Shown here in pieces: positions 5,841 to 11,931 of a stretch of DNA of 11,931 nt. Within the stretch, counting starts at the first letter, position 1. The number at the start of each line of letters is the position of its first letter. The stretch spans positions 1 to 11,931 of the forward strand of contig CAMCIP010000055.1 of NCBI GenBank assembly GCA_945874855.1, in the 5' to 3' direction. A program made the translations under genes and the position numbers. This DNA is from Brevundimonas vancanneytii. Its GTDB lineage: Bacteria; Pseudomonadota; Alphaproteobacteria; Caulobacterales; Caulobacteraceae. Under the pieces are notes generated by a model. It was not told the DNA's origin and searched no databases. It saw only the letters and a program-made list of their open reading frames with translations.

Positions 5841-7214
5841 GTGACACAGATGGACAGCGAGGGGCCGGTGGTGATCGCCTCGGCTGCGGGGGTGCCGCCC
5901 CGGGGCCGCAAGACCCAGATCGTCGTCGTCGGCGGCGGGGCCGGCGGGCTGGGCCTCGTGGCCAGGCTGGGCCGAACCCTGGGCCGGGACCGGTTCGACA
6001 TCATCCTGGTCGACCGCAACCAGACCCACATCTGGAAGCCCCTGCTGCACGAGGTGGCCGCCGGATCTCTGGACGCCAATCTCGACGAGGTCGGCTATCG
6101 CGGCCACGCCTATCGCTGGAACTACCGCTTCTTCGACGGCACCCTTGAAGCGATCGACCGGGAGCGGGCCGAAATCGTCATCGCGCCGCTGATCGACGAG
6201 ACCGGACGCGAGATCATCGGCCGTCACCGCATCCGCTATGACTATCTGGTGCTGGCCGTGGGATCGGTGTCCAACGACTTCGGCACCCCGGGCGCCAAGG
6301 CCAATGCCCTGTTCCTTGACGACCGGGCCCAGGCCGACCGGTTCCGGCAGCGACTGTTGAACCAGTGCCTGCGGGTGTCGCGGGCCATGAGCGCGGATCC
6401 GACGGGCGACGCCCGCGTGCGCGTGGTCATCGTGGGTGGTGGCGCGACCGGCGTCGAGCTGGCGGCGGAACTGTTCAACGCCGCCAAGGGGCTGGCCTAT
6501 TACGGGCTGGAGGTTTTCGACGCGCGTCGTCTCTCGGTGACCCTTGTCGAGGCGGGGCCGCGCATCCTGCCGGCCCTGCCGGAGCGCCTGGCCATGGCCG
6601 CGCAGGCCGAGCTGGAAGCGATCGGCGTGCGCGTCCTGACCGGCAGACAGGTGACCGAGGTCACCCCCGAGGGCGTTGCGACGGCCAGCGGCGAGTTCCT
6701 GACGGCCGACCTGCGGGTCTGGGCGGCGGGCGTGAAGGGCCCGGACTTCCTGAAGGACATCGGCGGACTGGAGACCTCGCCCTCGAACCAGCTGGTGGTG
6801 CGCGACACGTTGCAGGTCACGCGCGACGACCGGATCCTTGCGATCGGCGACTGTGCACGGTTCATCCCGGCGGACGGCGACCGTCCGGTGCCGCCGCGGG
6901 CCCAGGCCGCCCACCAGATGGCCGGCACGGCCTTCCACAATATCTGCGCCATGATCCGCGGTCGGCCGCTCCGACCCTTCGTCTATCAGGACAAGGGCTC
7001 GCTCGTGTCCCTGTCACGGTTTTCCACAGTGGGCAGCCTGATGGGCAATCTGGTCGGCGGCCGGATGGCGGTCGAGGGGCGGATCGCGCGGATGATCTAC
7101 GTCTCGCTCTACCGCATCCACCTTCTGGCCATTCACGGCTGGACGAAGGGCCTGACCCTGATCGCCTGGGGTCAGGTCAGCCAGGTCATCCGGCCCAAGC
7201 TGAAACTTCACTGA
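5841..7214 (+). CDS. ndh: type II NADH:quinone oxidoreductase (NDH-2)
   Basis: A 457-residue two-dinucleotide-fold flavoprotein. FAD-binding VVVGGGAGG lies at 28-36, the NADH-binding motif GGGATGVELAAEL at 199-211, and the second FAD contact AIGDCA at 334-339. RAQAAHQ at 353-359 fits the AQxAxQ motif that lines the quinone site of NDH-2 enzymes. A hydrophobic, amphipathic C-terminus (about 415-450) suits peripheral attachment to the cytoplasmic membrane. The family passes electrons from NADH to the quinone pool without pumping protons. Start: GTG at 5841 with AGGGGG 5 nt upstream (5830-5835); an ATG three codons later has no comparable site. The N-terminus is about 20 residues longer than typical. 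Its TGA lies 7 bp inside the dctD 3' end in convergent orientation. The divergent bciA partner may share regulation. Confidence 0.92.
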   Translation: MTQMDSEGPVVIASAAGVPPRGRKTQIVVVGGGAGGLGLVARLGRTLGRDRFDIILVDRNQTHIWKPLLHEVAAGSLDANLDEVGYRGHAYRWNYRFFDGTLEAIDRERAEIVIAPLIDETGREIIGRHRIRYDYLVLAVGSVSNDFGTPGAKANALFLDDRAQADRFRQRLLNQCLRVSRAMSADPTGDARVRVVIVGGGATGVELAAELFNAAKGLAYYGLEVFDARRLSVTLVEAGPRILPALPERLAMAAQAELEAIGVRVLTGRQVTEVTPEGVATASGEFLTADLRVWAAGVKGPDFLKDIGGLETSPSNQLVVRDTLQVTRDDRILAIGDCARFIPADGDRPVPPRAQAAHQMAGTAFHNICAMIRGRPLRPFVYQDKGSLVSLSRFSTVGSLMGNLVGGRMAVEGRIARMIYVSLYRIHLLAIHGWTKGLTLIAWGQVSQVIRPKLKLH

Positions 7215-8566
7215 GGGAATTCACCGTCGCCGGCGGCCTTGCGCCGATGATGGGCCGGCTGGATCCCGTGCCGGGCCATCTTGTCGTAGAGGGTCTTGCG
7301 GGGAATCCGCAGGGCCTCGGTCACCCGTCGCATGTCGCCGCCATGCTCGGACAGGGCCCGACGAATGAGGTCAGCCTCATAGCGCGCCAGCCGGTCGGCG
7401 AGACTCAGGTCGTCGGTCGGCGCGGGCTCGATGGCGGCCAGCCCGAGGGCCGTTTCATTGGCGTAGTTCGACAGCTCACGCAGATTTCCGGGCCAGTCGT
7501 GGTCCAGCAGTCGGCGCCGCACGGCGTCAGTCATGGCCGGCAGCGGACGCCCCATTCGCGCGCAGGCCCGGGCCAGAAATCGCGCATAGAGCAAGGGCAC
7601 ATCGCCCCGCCGCTCGCGAAGGGGCGGAACGCGCAGGCGGACCACATTCAGGCGCCAGAAGAGGTCTTCCCTGAGTGCCCCCCCGGCCATGGCCTCGGCG
7701 GGATCCCCCTTGGCGGCCGCCAGTACGCGAAGATCCAGTGTTCGAGGCTCAGCGGCCCCGAGCGGCAGGACCTCGCGCTCTTCCAGGACGCGCAGCAGCA
7801 TCAGCTGGACGGCGCGGGGCGCGAGGTCGATCTCGTCGAGGAACAGAGTGCCCTTGTGCGACTGCTCGATCCGTCCCTCGCGCCGCCGGACCAGGCCGGA
7901 GCCCACGCCGGCCTCCTGACCCATCAGGCGTGCCTCTGCGTCGTCGTCGGGCAGGGCGGCGCAGGATACGGCCACGAAAGAGCGCAAGCGCCGGCGGCCC
8001 GCGGCGTGGATCGCCCGGGCCACCGCCTCCTTGCCGGAGCCGGTCTCGCCCTCGATCAGCACATCGACCTCGGCGGCCGCCAGTTCCTTGACGGCGGCCC
8101 GAAGGGCCAGGGTGGCGGCGGCCTCACCGCTTAGGGGGATCGGTTCCTCGGTCTCGACCGAGAGTGCCGCCAGCCGTCGATTGTCCAGAACAAGGGCCCG
8201 CTTCTCGAGCGCCCGGCCGAGGGTCTCGATCAGACGCTCCGACCCGAATGGCTTGGTCAGGAAGTCATAGGCGCCGCGCTTCATCGCCTCGACGGCCTCC
8301 GTGACGCCGCCGTGCCCGGTCATCAGGACCACCGGCAGGTCAGGGTCCATGGCGATCAGGCGATCGGCCAACTGGCGACCGTCCATTCCCGGCATGCGCA
8401 GGTCGCTGACCACCACGCCGTCGAAGTCCGGGCGCAGGACCTTCAGCGCCGCCTCCGCCGAAGCGAAGGTCAGGACGTCAAGCTCGGCCAGGGTCAGCCG
8501 TTCGGCGAGGGCGGCGCGGAACGCCTCATCGTCCTCCACCAGGGCGACGCGTCGCAGCCCGGTCAT
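7208..8566 (-). CDS. dctD: DctD-like NtrC-family response regulator with a degenerate GAFTGA loop
   Basis: A 452-residue protein. The receiver domain (about 4-120) has acidic residues Glu11-Asp12-Asp13, phosphoacceptor Asp55 in VVSDLRMPG, Thr83 and Lys105 in LTKPF. The AAA+ domain (about 145-375) has Walker A GETGSGKE (173-180), Walker B LFLDEID (241-247), the arginine-finger region REDLFWRLN (299-307) and the sensor-II stretch DWPGNLREL (357-365). The Fis-type helix-turn-helix is at 397-435. At the place of the conserved GAFTGA loop the protein reads GVGSGL (220-225), losing the Phe and Thr that contact sigma-54. The next residues (REGRIEQSHKGTLFLDEI) realign with the family, so this is not a frameshift. 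It overlaps the kinase stop by ATGA (8563-8566), implying coupled translation. Probable target: dctA. Confidence 0.9.
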   Translation of the reverse strand: MTGLRRVALVEDDEAFRAALAERLTLAELDVLTFASAEAALKVLRPDFDGVVVSDLRMPGMDGRQLADRLIAMDPDLPVVLMTGHGGVTEAVEAMKRGAYDFLTKPFGSERLIETLGRALEKRALVLDNRRLAALSVETEEPIPLSGEAAATLALRAAVKELAAAEVDVLIEGETGSGKEAVARAIHAAGRRRLRSFVAVSCAALPDDDAEARLMGQEAGVGSGLVRRREGRIEQSHKGTLFLDEIDLAPRAVQLMLLRVLEEREVLPLGAAEPRTLDLRVLAAAKGDPAEAMAGGALREDLFWRLNVVRLRVPPLRERRGDVPLLYARFLARACARMGRPLPAMTDAVRRRLLDHDWPGNLRELSNYANETALGLAAIEPAPTDDLSLADRLARYEADLIRRALSEHGGDMRRVTEALRIPRKTLYDKMARHGIQPAHHRRKAAGDGEFPQ

Positions 8567-10359
8567 TTCGCCTTCGCCAGGACGATGCGGAAGACCGCGC
8601 CGGTCCGCGACGGCTCGTGGGCGAGCTCGCCGCCGAAGCCCGCGATCAGGTCGCGGCTGATGACCAGGCCAAGGCCGACGCCCGTGGCCTTGTCGGTGGT
8701 GAAGGGGGTGAACAGCCGGTCGCGCACCTGCGGCGACAGGCCGGGCCCGTCGTCCGCGACGCGGATCACGGCCTTGCGGCCTTCGGGTCTGGCCGAGACC
8801 TCGATCCGGCCGGGACCGTCCATCGCCTCTGCGGCGTTCTGGAACAGGTTCAGCAGCACCTGTTCCAGCCGGTTGCGCTCGGCCCTCACCGCCAGACCCG
8901 GAGTCACGTCGACGTCGATGGCGACCCCCTGTTCGCGCAGCCGGGCGGAGACGAGCAGCAACGCGCCTTCGACGGCACGGGAGACATCCACGGCCACGAC
9001 CTCCGATCGGGTCTTGCGCGAGAAGGCCCGCAACTCATCTGTAATGACGCCAACGCGCTCGGTCAGCCGGCCGATCGCGTCCAGAGACCGGGCGGCGGCG
9101 GCGGGGTCGTCGCGGCTGAGATACTGGCCAGCGGTATCGGCATGGGTCCGGATCGCGGCGACCGGCTGGTTGATCTCGTGCGCCACGCCCGCCACCACCT
9201 GGCCAAGCGTGGCCAGCTTGTTGGCCTGAACCAGCTTGTCCTCCAGATCCTGGCGATCACGCTCGAGGCGTTTTCGTTCGTCAATCTCGCGGCGCAGGCG
9301 GCCGTTGGCGGCGCTGAGCTCGATGGTCCGCGCCGCGACCTGGTCCTCCAGCCGGACGCGGGCCTGTACCTCCTCGACCGCTCGGGCCGCGGCGCGCTGG
9401 CGTCGACGCAGCACCACGCCGCTGAGCGCGGCGAGCAGGGCGACGCTGAGCGCGGCCAGGACCCGTGCAGCGCCCAGGGCGGGCGACAGGGTCTGATCCG
9501 CGGGAAGGAGCAGATGAACGGTCCAGTTCATGCCCTCGACCTGGTCGACGGCGTGAGCGTAGCGACCCGGCGTGACGTCGCGATCGAGGGTCACAAGGCC
9601 CGCTGGAGGCGGCGAGAAGGGCAGGTCGGCCAGGGCGGGACCCGCGGTCTGGGCTTCGGCGAGGCTGCGTCGTCGCTGGTCGCTCAGGGGGCGCGAGGCC
9701 CGGAATCGCCAGTCGGGCACAGTCGTGATCAGCACCACACCGTCGGCATCTGTGACATAGGTCGGCTCCTCCGAGCGGCGCCAGATGGCCTCCAGCGCGT
9801 CGAACTCCACCTTGGCCACAATGACGCCGACCGCGCGCCCCGCCGCGTCGTCGATGCGTCGGGAAAGATAGAGCCCGGGCCGGCCGCTGACCGTGCCGAG
9901 CGCGAAGAAGGCCGCTTCGCCGTCGCGCATGGCCTGCAGGAAATAGGGCCGGAAGCGGTAGTTGGACCCCACGAAGCTGGTCGACTCACGCCAGTTGCTG
10001 GCCGCCAAAGCCGTGCCGCCGCCGTCCAGCACATACAGGGCGGCGACGCGGACCTCGCCGGCGAGGGCCTCCAGCTTGCGGTTCGCCGCCGCCCGGCTCC
10101 CTTCGGACGGCGACGACGCCAGGGCCGCCAGGTCCGGGTCGGTCGCCAGCACGGAAGGGACGGCGCGTTGCCGTTCAAGCTCGCTTTGCAGGACCGCGCC
10201 ATGCAGGGCTGCGGCCGTCCTGGCCTGACGATCGACGGCGGCCTGGGCGTCGCGACGGGCCAGCCAGTCGGCTCCGGCCACGGCCAGCACCATCAGGCTC
10301 AGGGAGGCCAGGGCGAACGCCCGCCATTGGGCGGATTCGGAAAGCGAAGGCCAGCGCAT
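8563..10359 (-). CDS. dctB: DctB-like sensor histidine kinase for C4-dicarboxylates
   Basis: A 598-residue membrane kinase. TM1 is at about 13-30 and TM2 at about 297-317. They enclose a periplasmic double-Cache-type sensor with the DctB signature SNWRESTSFVGSNYRFRPYF (121-140) and GLYLSRRID (162-170). A coiled-coil linker follows (about 325-380). The kinase core has the H-box GVAHEINQPVAAI (phosphoacceptor His394), N-box LFQNAAEAM (505-513, Asn508), G1 DDGPG (536-540), F-box LFTPFTT (549-555) and G2 GVGLGL (560-565). It should autophosphorylate when succinate, fumarate or malate binds outside and pass phosphate to DctD Asp55. The frame is open further upstream, but I start at ATG 10359, just before TM1, because upstream codons cover the operator-promoter region. 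No good Shine-Dalgarno is seen. A regulator-type dyad starts 8 bp upstream of the ATG. Confidence 0.92.
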   Translation of the reverse strand: MRWPSLSESAQWRAFALASLSLMVLAVAGADWLARRDAQAAVDRQARTAAALHGAVLQSELERQRAVPSVLATDPDLAALASSPSEGSRAAANRKLEALAGEVRVAALYVLDGGGTALAASNWRESTSFVGSNYRFRPYFLQAMRDGEAAFFALGTVSGRPGLYLSRRIDDAAGRAVGVIVAKVEFDALEAIWRRSEEPTYVTDADGVVLITTVPDWRFRASRPLSDQRRRSLAEAQTAGPALADLPFSPPPAGLVTLDRDVTPGRYAHAVDQVEGMNWTVHLLLPADQTLSPALGAARVLAALSVALLAALSGVVLRRRQRAAARAVEEVQARVRLEDQVAARTIELSAANGRLRREIDERKRLERDRQDLEDKLVQANKLATLGQVVAGVAHEINQPVAAIRTHADTAGQYLSRDDPAAAARSLDAIGRLTERVGVITDELRAFSRKTRSEVVAVDVSRAVEGALLLVSARLREQGVAIDVDVTPGLAVRAERNRLEQVLLNLFQNAAEAMDGPGRIEVSARPEGRKAVIRVADDGPGLSPQVRDRLFTPFTTDKATGVGLGLVISRDLIAGFGGELAHEPSRTGAVFRIVLAKAK

Positions 10360-10367
10360 GAGGTCAG

Positions 10368-10387
10368 TAGAGCGGATTTCCGCACGA
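10368..10387. promoter_or_regulatory. candidate DctD-binding site 1 (imperfect dyad)
   Basis: TAGAGCG (10368-10374), spacer GATTTC, CGCACGA (10381-10387). The spacer length and right half match site 2, and the left half differs at two bases. On the minus strand the core reads GTGCGGAAATCCGC, close to the DctD motif TGTGCGGAAATCCGCACA as I remember it. It lies 8 bp upstream of the dctB ATG and is probably the weaker site. Confidence 0.65.
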
Positions 10388-10399
10388 AGCGACAGGAGC

Positions 10400-10419
10400 T
10401 TGTGCGAAAATCCGCACAA
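10400..10419. promoter_or_regulatory. candidate DctD-binding site 2 (perfect dyad)
   Basis: TTGTGCG (10400-10406), spacer AAAATC, CGCACAA (10413-10419): a perfect 7-bp inverted repeat. Its centre is 32 bp from that of site 1, about three helical turns, so both would be bound on the same DNA face. Rhizobial dctA genes have tandem DctD sites upstream. It ends 17 bp before the candidate -35 of dctA. Confidence 0.75.
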
Positions 10420-10436
10420 ATCGGCCTTGCCGTGTA

Positions 10437-10463
10437 TTGTCTGTAGGCTGAATAGGCTATTAA
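10437..10463 (+). promoter_or_regulatory. candidate sigma-70-type promoter of dctA
   Basis: TTGTCTG (10437-10443), a 12-nt spacer and GCTATTAA (10456-10463) fit the Caulobacter housekeeping pattern TTGACGS-N10-14-GCTANAWC: three matches at the 5' end of the -35 and GCTA in the -10. It is the only AT-rich island in the gap. The predicted start is near 10470, placing the two dyads at about -60 and -92. Confidence 0.5.
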
Positions 10464-10510
10464 ATTCAAACGAGTGCTGTACGGGGCGAGGAAAGTCGCT
10501 TCCCCTGAGG

Positions 10511-10558
10511 CTCTCGGCGATACTCAGACTGAGTTCCCGCGTCAGACGGGGCCGAGAG
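10511..10558 (+). other. leader stem-loop 1 of dctA
   Basis: CTCTCGGC (10511-10518) pairs perfectly with GCCGAGAG (10551-10558). Inside the loop a second small dyad, ACTCA-GAC-TGAGT (10522-10534), can form. If transcription starts near 10470 this lies in the 5' untranslated region. Confidence 0.5.
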
Positions 10559-10560
10559 GG

Positions 10561-10582
10561 ACGGCGAGCCAGGCCTCGCCGT
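10561..10582 (+). other. leader stem-loop 2 of dctA, abutting GGAGG
   Basis: ACGGCGAG (10561-10568), loop CCAGGC, CTCGCCGT (10575-10582): a perfect 8-bp stem. Its last base touches the GGAGG at 10583, so its folding could govern ribosome access, or it could act as a stabilising stem. There is no U-tract, so it is not a terminator. Confidence 0.55.
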
Positions 10583-10587
10583 GGAGG
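10583..10587 (+). promoter_or_regulatory. Shine-Dalgarno site favouring a TTG start of dctA
   Basis: GGAGG lies 8 nt before the TTG at 10596, the best ribosome site in the region. The next in-frame start, GTG at 10632, has none. The same bases are also part of the only sigma-54-like GG-N10-GC match. Confidence 0.5.
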
Positions 10588-10595
10588 ACGGGAAG

Positions 10596-11931
10596 TTGCT
10601 TCTATCTGCACATGGCGCAGAGACGCCCGGCGTGCGTCGGCCGTTCTACACGACACTGTACTTCTGGGTGCTGGTCGCGATCGTGGCCGGAGGCGTGGTC
10701 GGCTGGCTCTTCCCCAACACCACCGGTCCGGACGGGGAGGTCGTAAAGGGGCTGGGAGCCCAGCTGAAACCCCTCGGTGACGGCTTCATCAAGCTGGTCA
10801 AGATGATCATCGCGCCGGTGATCTTCCTGACTATCGTCACCGGCATCGCCGGCATGCGCGACCTCGGACGGATCGGCCGGGTGGCGCTGAAGGCCTTCAC
10901 CTATTTCCTTATCTTCTCGACGCTTGCGCTGATTGTTGGCCTGGTAATCGCCAATGTCGTTCAACCCGGTCGCGGTCTGAACATCGACCCTGCCTCTCTC
11001 GATGCCGCCGCCGTCGCCGGCTATGCCTCCGCCGCGCATGAGACCACGATCGAGGGCTTCCTGCTCGGCATCATCCCCACGACGCTCATCAGCGCCTTCG
11101 TCGAAGGCAACATCCTTCAGACCCTGTTCGTCTCGATCCTGTTCGGCGTCGCCCTGGCCATGATCGGCGATGCGGGCGCGCCCGTGCAGCGCGCGCTGGA
11201 GTCGCTCAGCCAGGTCGTCTTCCGGCTGGTGGCCATGCTGATGAAGGCGGCGCCGATCGGCGCCTTCGGGGCCTTCGCCTTCACGATCGGGGCCTATGGC
11301 CTGTCGGCCATCGCCAATCTGCTGTTGCTGATCGCCACCTTCTATCTCACGTCGCTGGTCTTCGTGCTCGGGGTGCTCGGGCTCGTCGCCTGGCGCAACG
11401 GCTTCTCCATCTTCCGCCTGATCGCCTACCTCAAGGAAGAGCTTCTGCTGGTGCTCGGCACGTCCTCGTCGGAGGCGGCGCTGCCCAGTCTGATGGAAAA
11501 GATGGAGAAGGCCGGGGCCTCCAAGTCCGTCGTCGGCCTGGTCGTGCCGACCGGCTATTCGTTCAATCTGGACGGCACCAACATCTACATGACGATGGCC
11601 GCCCTGTTCATCGCCCAGGCCATGAACATCGAACTGACGCTGTGGCAGCAGATCACCCTGTTGCTGGTCGCGATGCTCAGCTCCAAGGGGGCTGCGGGCA
11701 TCACGGGGGCCGGCTTCATCACCCTGGCGGCCACCCTCGCGGTGGTGCCGGACGTGCCGGTGGCGGGCATGGCGCTGATCCTGGGCATCGATCGTTTCAT
11801 GAGCGAATGCCGGGCTCTGACGAACTTCATCGGTAACGCCGTGGCCACCCTGGTGGTCGCCCGGTGGGAAGGTGAACTGGACGACGGCCAGATGCGCGCG
11901 GCCCTTGCCGCACGGCCCAAGGGTCTGGCGG
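10596..11931 (+). CDS. dctA: DctA C4-dicarboxylate:cation symporter (3' end outside window)
   Basis: The frame is open from TTG 10596 past the window end, with 445 complete codons visible. The C-terminus is nearly complete, since E. coli DctA has 428 residues. Family hallmarks are PFYTTLYFWVLVAI near the N-terminus, GTSSSEAALP at 288-297 (the serine-rich re-entrant loop), SFNLDGTNIYM at 322-332, GITGAGF at 368-374 and DRFMSECRALTN at 399-410. It has the many hydrophobic helices expected of the glutamate/dicarboxylate transporter fold in the cytoplasmic membrane, importing succinate, fumarate or malate with cations. TTG is favoured by GGAGG and gives MLLSAHGAETPGVRRPFY. GTG at 10632 gives MRRPFY, the short N-terminus common in the family, but has no ribosome site. 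Divergence from dctB-dctD with operators between them implies DctB/DctD control. Confidence 0.9.
   Translation, partial: MLLSAHGAETPGVRRPFYTTLYFWVLVAIVAGGVVGWLFPNTTGPDGEVVKGLGAQLKPLGDGFIKLVKMIIAPVIFLTIVTGIAGMRDLGRIGRVALKAFTYFLIFSTLALIVGLVIANVVQPGRGLNIDPASLDAAAVAGYASAAHETTIEGFLLGIIPTTLISAFVEGNILQTLFVSILFGVALAMIGDAGAPVQRALESLSQVVFRLVAMLMKAAPIGAFGAFAFTIGAYGLSAIANLLLLIATFYLTSLVFVLGVLGLVAWRNGFSIFRLIAYLKEELLLVLGTSSSEAALPSLMEKMEKAGASKSVVGLVVPTGYSFNLDGTNIYMTMAALFIAQAMNIELTLWQQITLLLVAMLSSKGAAGITGAGFITLAATLAVVPDVPVAGMALILGIDRFMSECRALTNFIGNAVATLVVARWEGELDDGQMRAALAARPKGLA

Noticed and set aside
5274..6938. Minus-strand open frame opposite ndh that continues into bciA out of frame
   Set aside because: Repetitive Arg/Gly/Ala-rich translation overlapping two confident genes in other frames.
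7886..7909. Frameshift explaining the GAFTGA deviation in dctD
   Set aside because: Residues on both sides align to the family in the same frame without insertion or deletion, so these are substitutions.
6365..8134. Long plus-strand open frame spanning ndh and the antisense of dctD
   Set aside because: Low-complexity Gly/Arg/Pro/Ala-rich translation in the wrong frame of two well-recognised genes; a high-GC artefact.
8617..10446. Plus-strand open frame of about 600 codons opposite dctB
   Set aside because: Antisense to a kinase with all motifs intact; it has no coherent domain and no ribosome site.
10612..10614. ATG as dctA start
   Set aside because: Out of frame with the symporter; only TTG 10596 and GTG 10632 (or weaker GTG 10581) are in frame nearby.
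10360..10656. About 99-residue N-terminal extension of DctB
   Set aside because: It would cover the operators, promoter and leader hairpins; the family start is just before the first membrane helix.

Overview
The window is high-GC DNA from an alphaproteobacterium, most likely Caulobacterales and probably Brevundimonas or a close relative. This rests on recognised protein resemblances (the PhhA C-terminus resembles the Caulobacter enzyme as I remember it), on compact GC-rich gene packing, and on candidate promoters that fit the Caulobacter-type housekeeping pattern. I ran no database search. No mobile element, integrase, CRISPR array or rRNA is visible.

Layout. (1) 1-1608: the 3' end of a phenylalanine 4-hydroxylase gene converges on a small four-helix membrane protein gene; the two stop codons share one CTAG. 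The membrane protein gene is divergent from an agmatinase-family ureohydrolase gene. (2) 1651-2275: a tRNA-Lys(TTT), a minus-strand terminator in its leader, a YkgJ-like cysteine-cluster protein gene, and two adjoining perfect hairpins. (3) 2273-5686, minus strand: a secreted M1-family zinc peptidase and, upstream of it, a bciA-type divinyl (proto)chlorophyllide 8-vinyl reductase, which hints at a photosynthetic or formerly photosynthetic lineage. (4) 5841-7214: a type II NADH dehydrogenase, divergent from bciA and tail-to-tail with the next operon. (5) 7208-11931: a C4-dicarboxylate uptake module, with dctB-dctD on the minus strand (ATGA-coupled) and dctA on the plus strand, cut by the window end.

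The dct region is the most interesting part. DctB should sense C4-dicarboxylates outside the cytoplasmic membrane and phosphorylate DctD, which should switch on the DctA symporter. The dctB-dctA gap carries two inverted repeats of the TGTGCG-N6-CGCACA type, 32 bp apart. Next come an AT-rich sigma-70-like promoter, two stem-loops, a GGAGG box and a TTG codon. DctD keeps its ATPase motifs, but the GAFTGA loop that contacts sigma-54 reads GVGSGL. The sites sit near -60 and -92 from the predicted start, the geometry expected of an activator working through sigma-70 polymerase. This suggests, but does not prove, that DctD has left sigma-54 control. A weaker GG-N10-GC sigma-54-like match near dctA is recorded as the competing reading.
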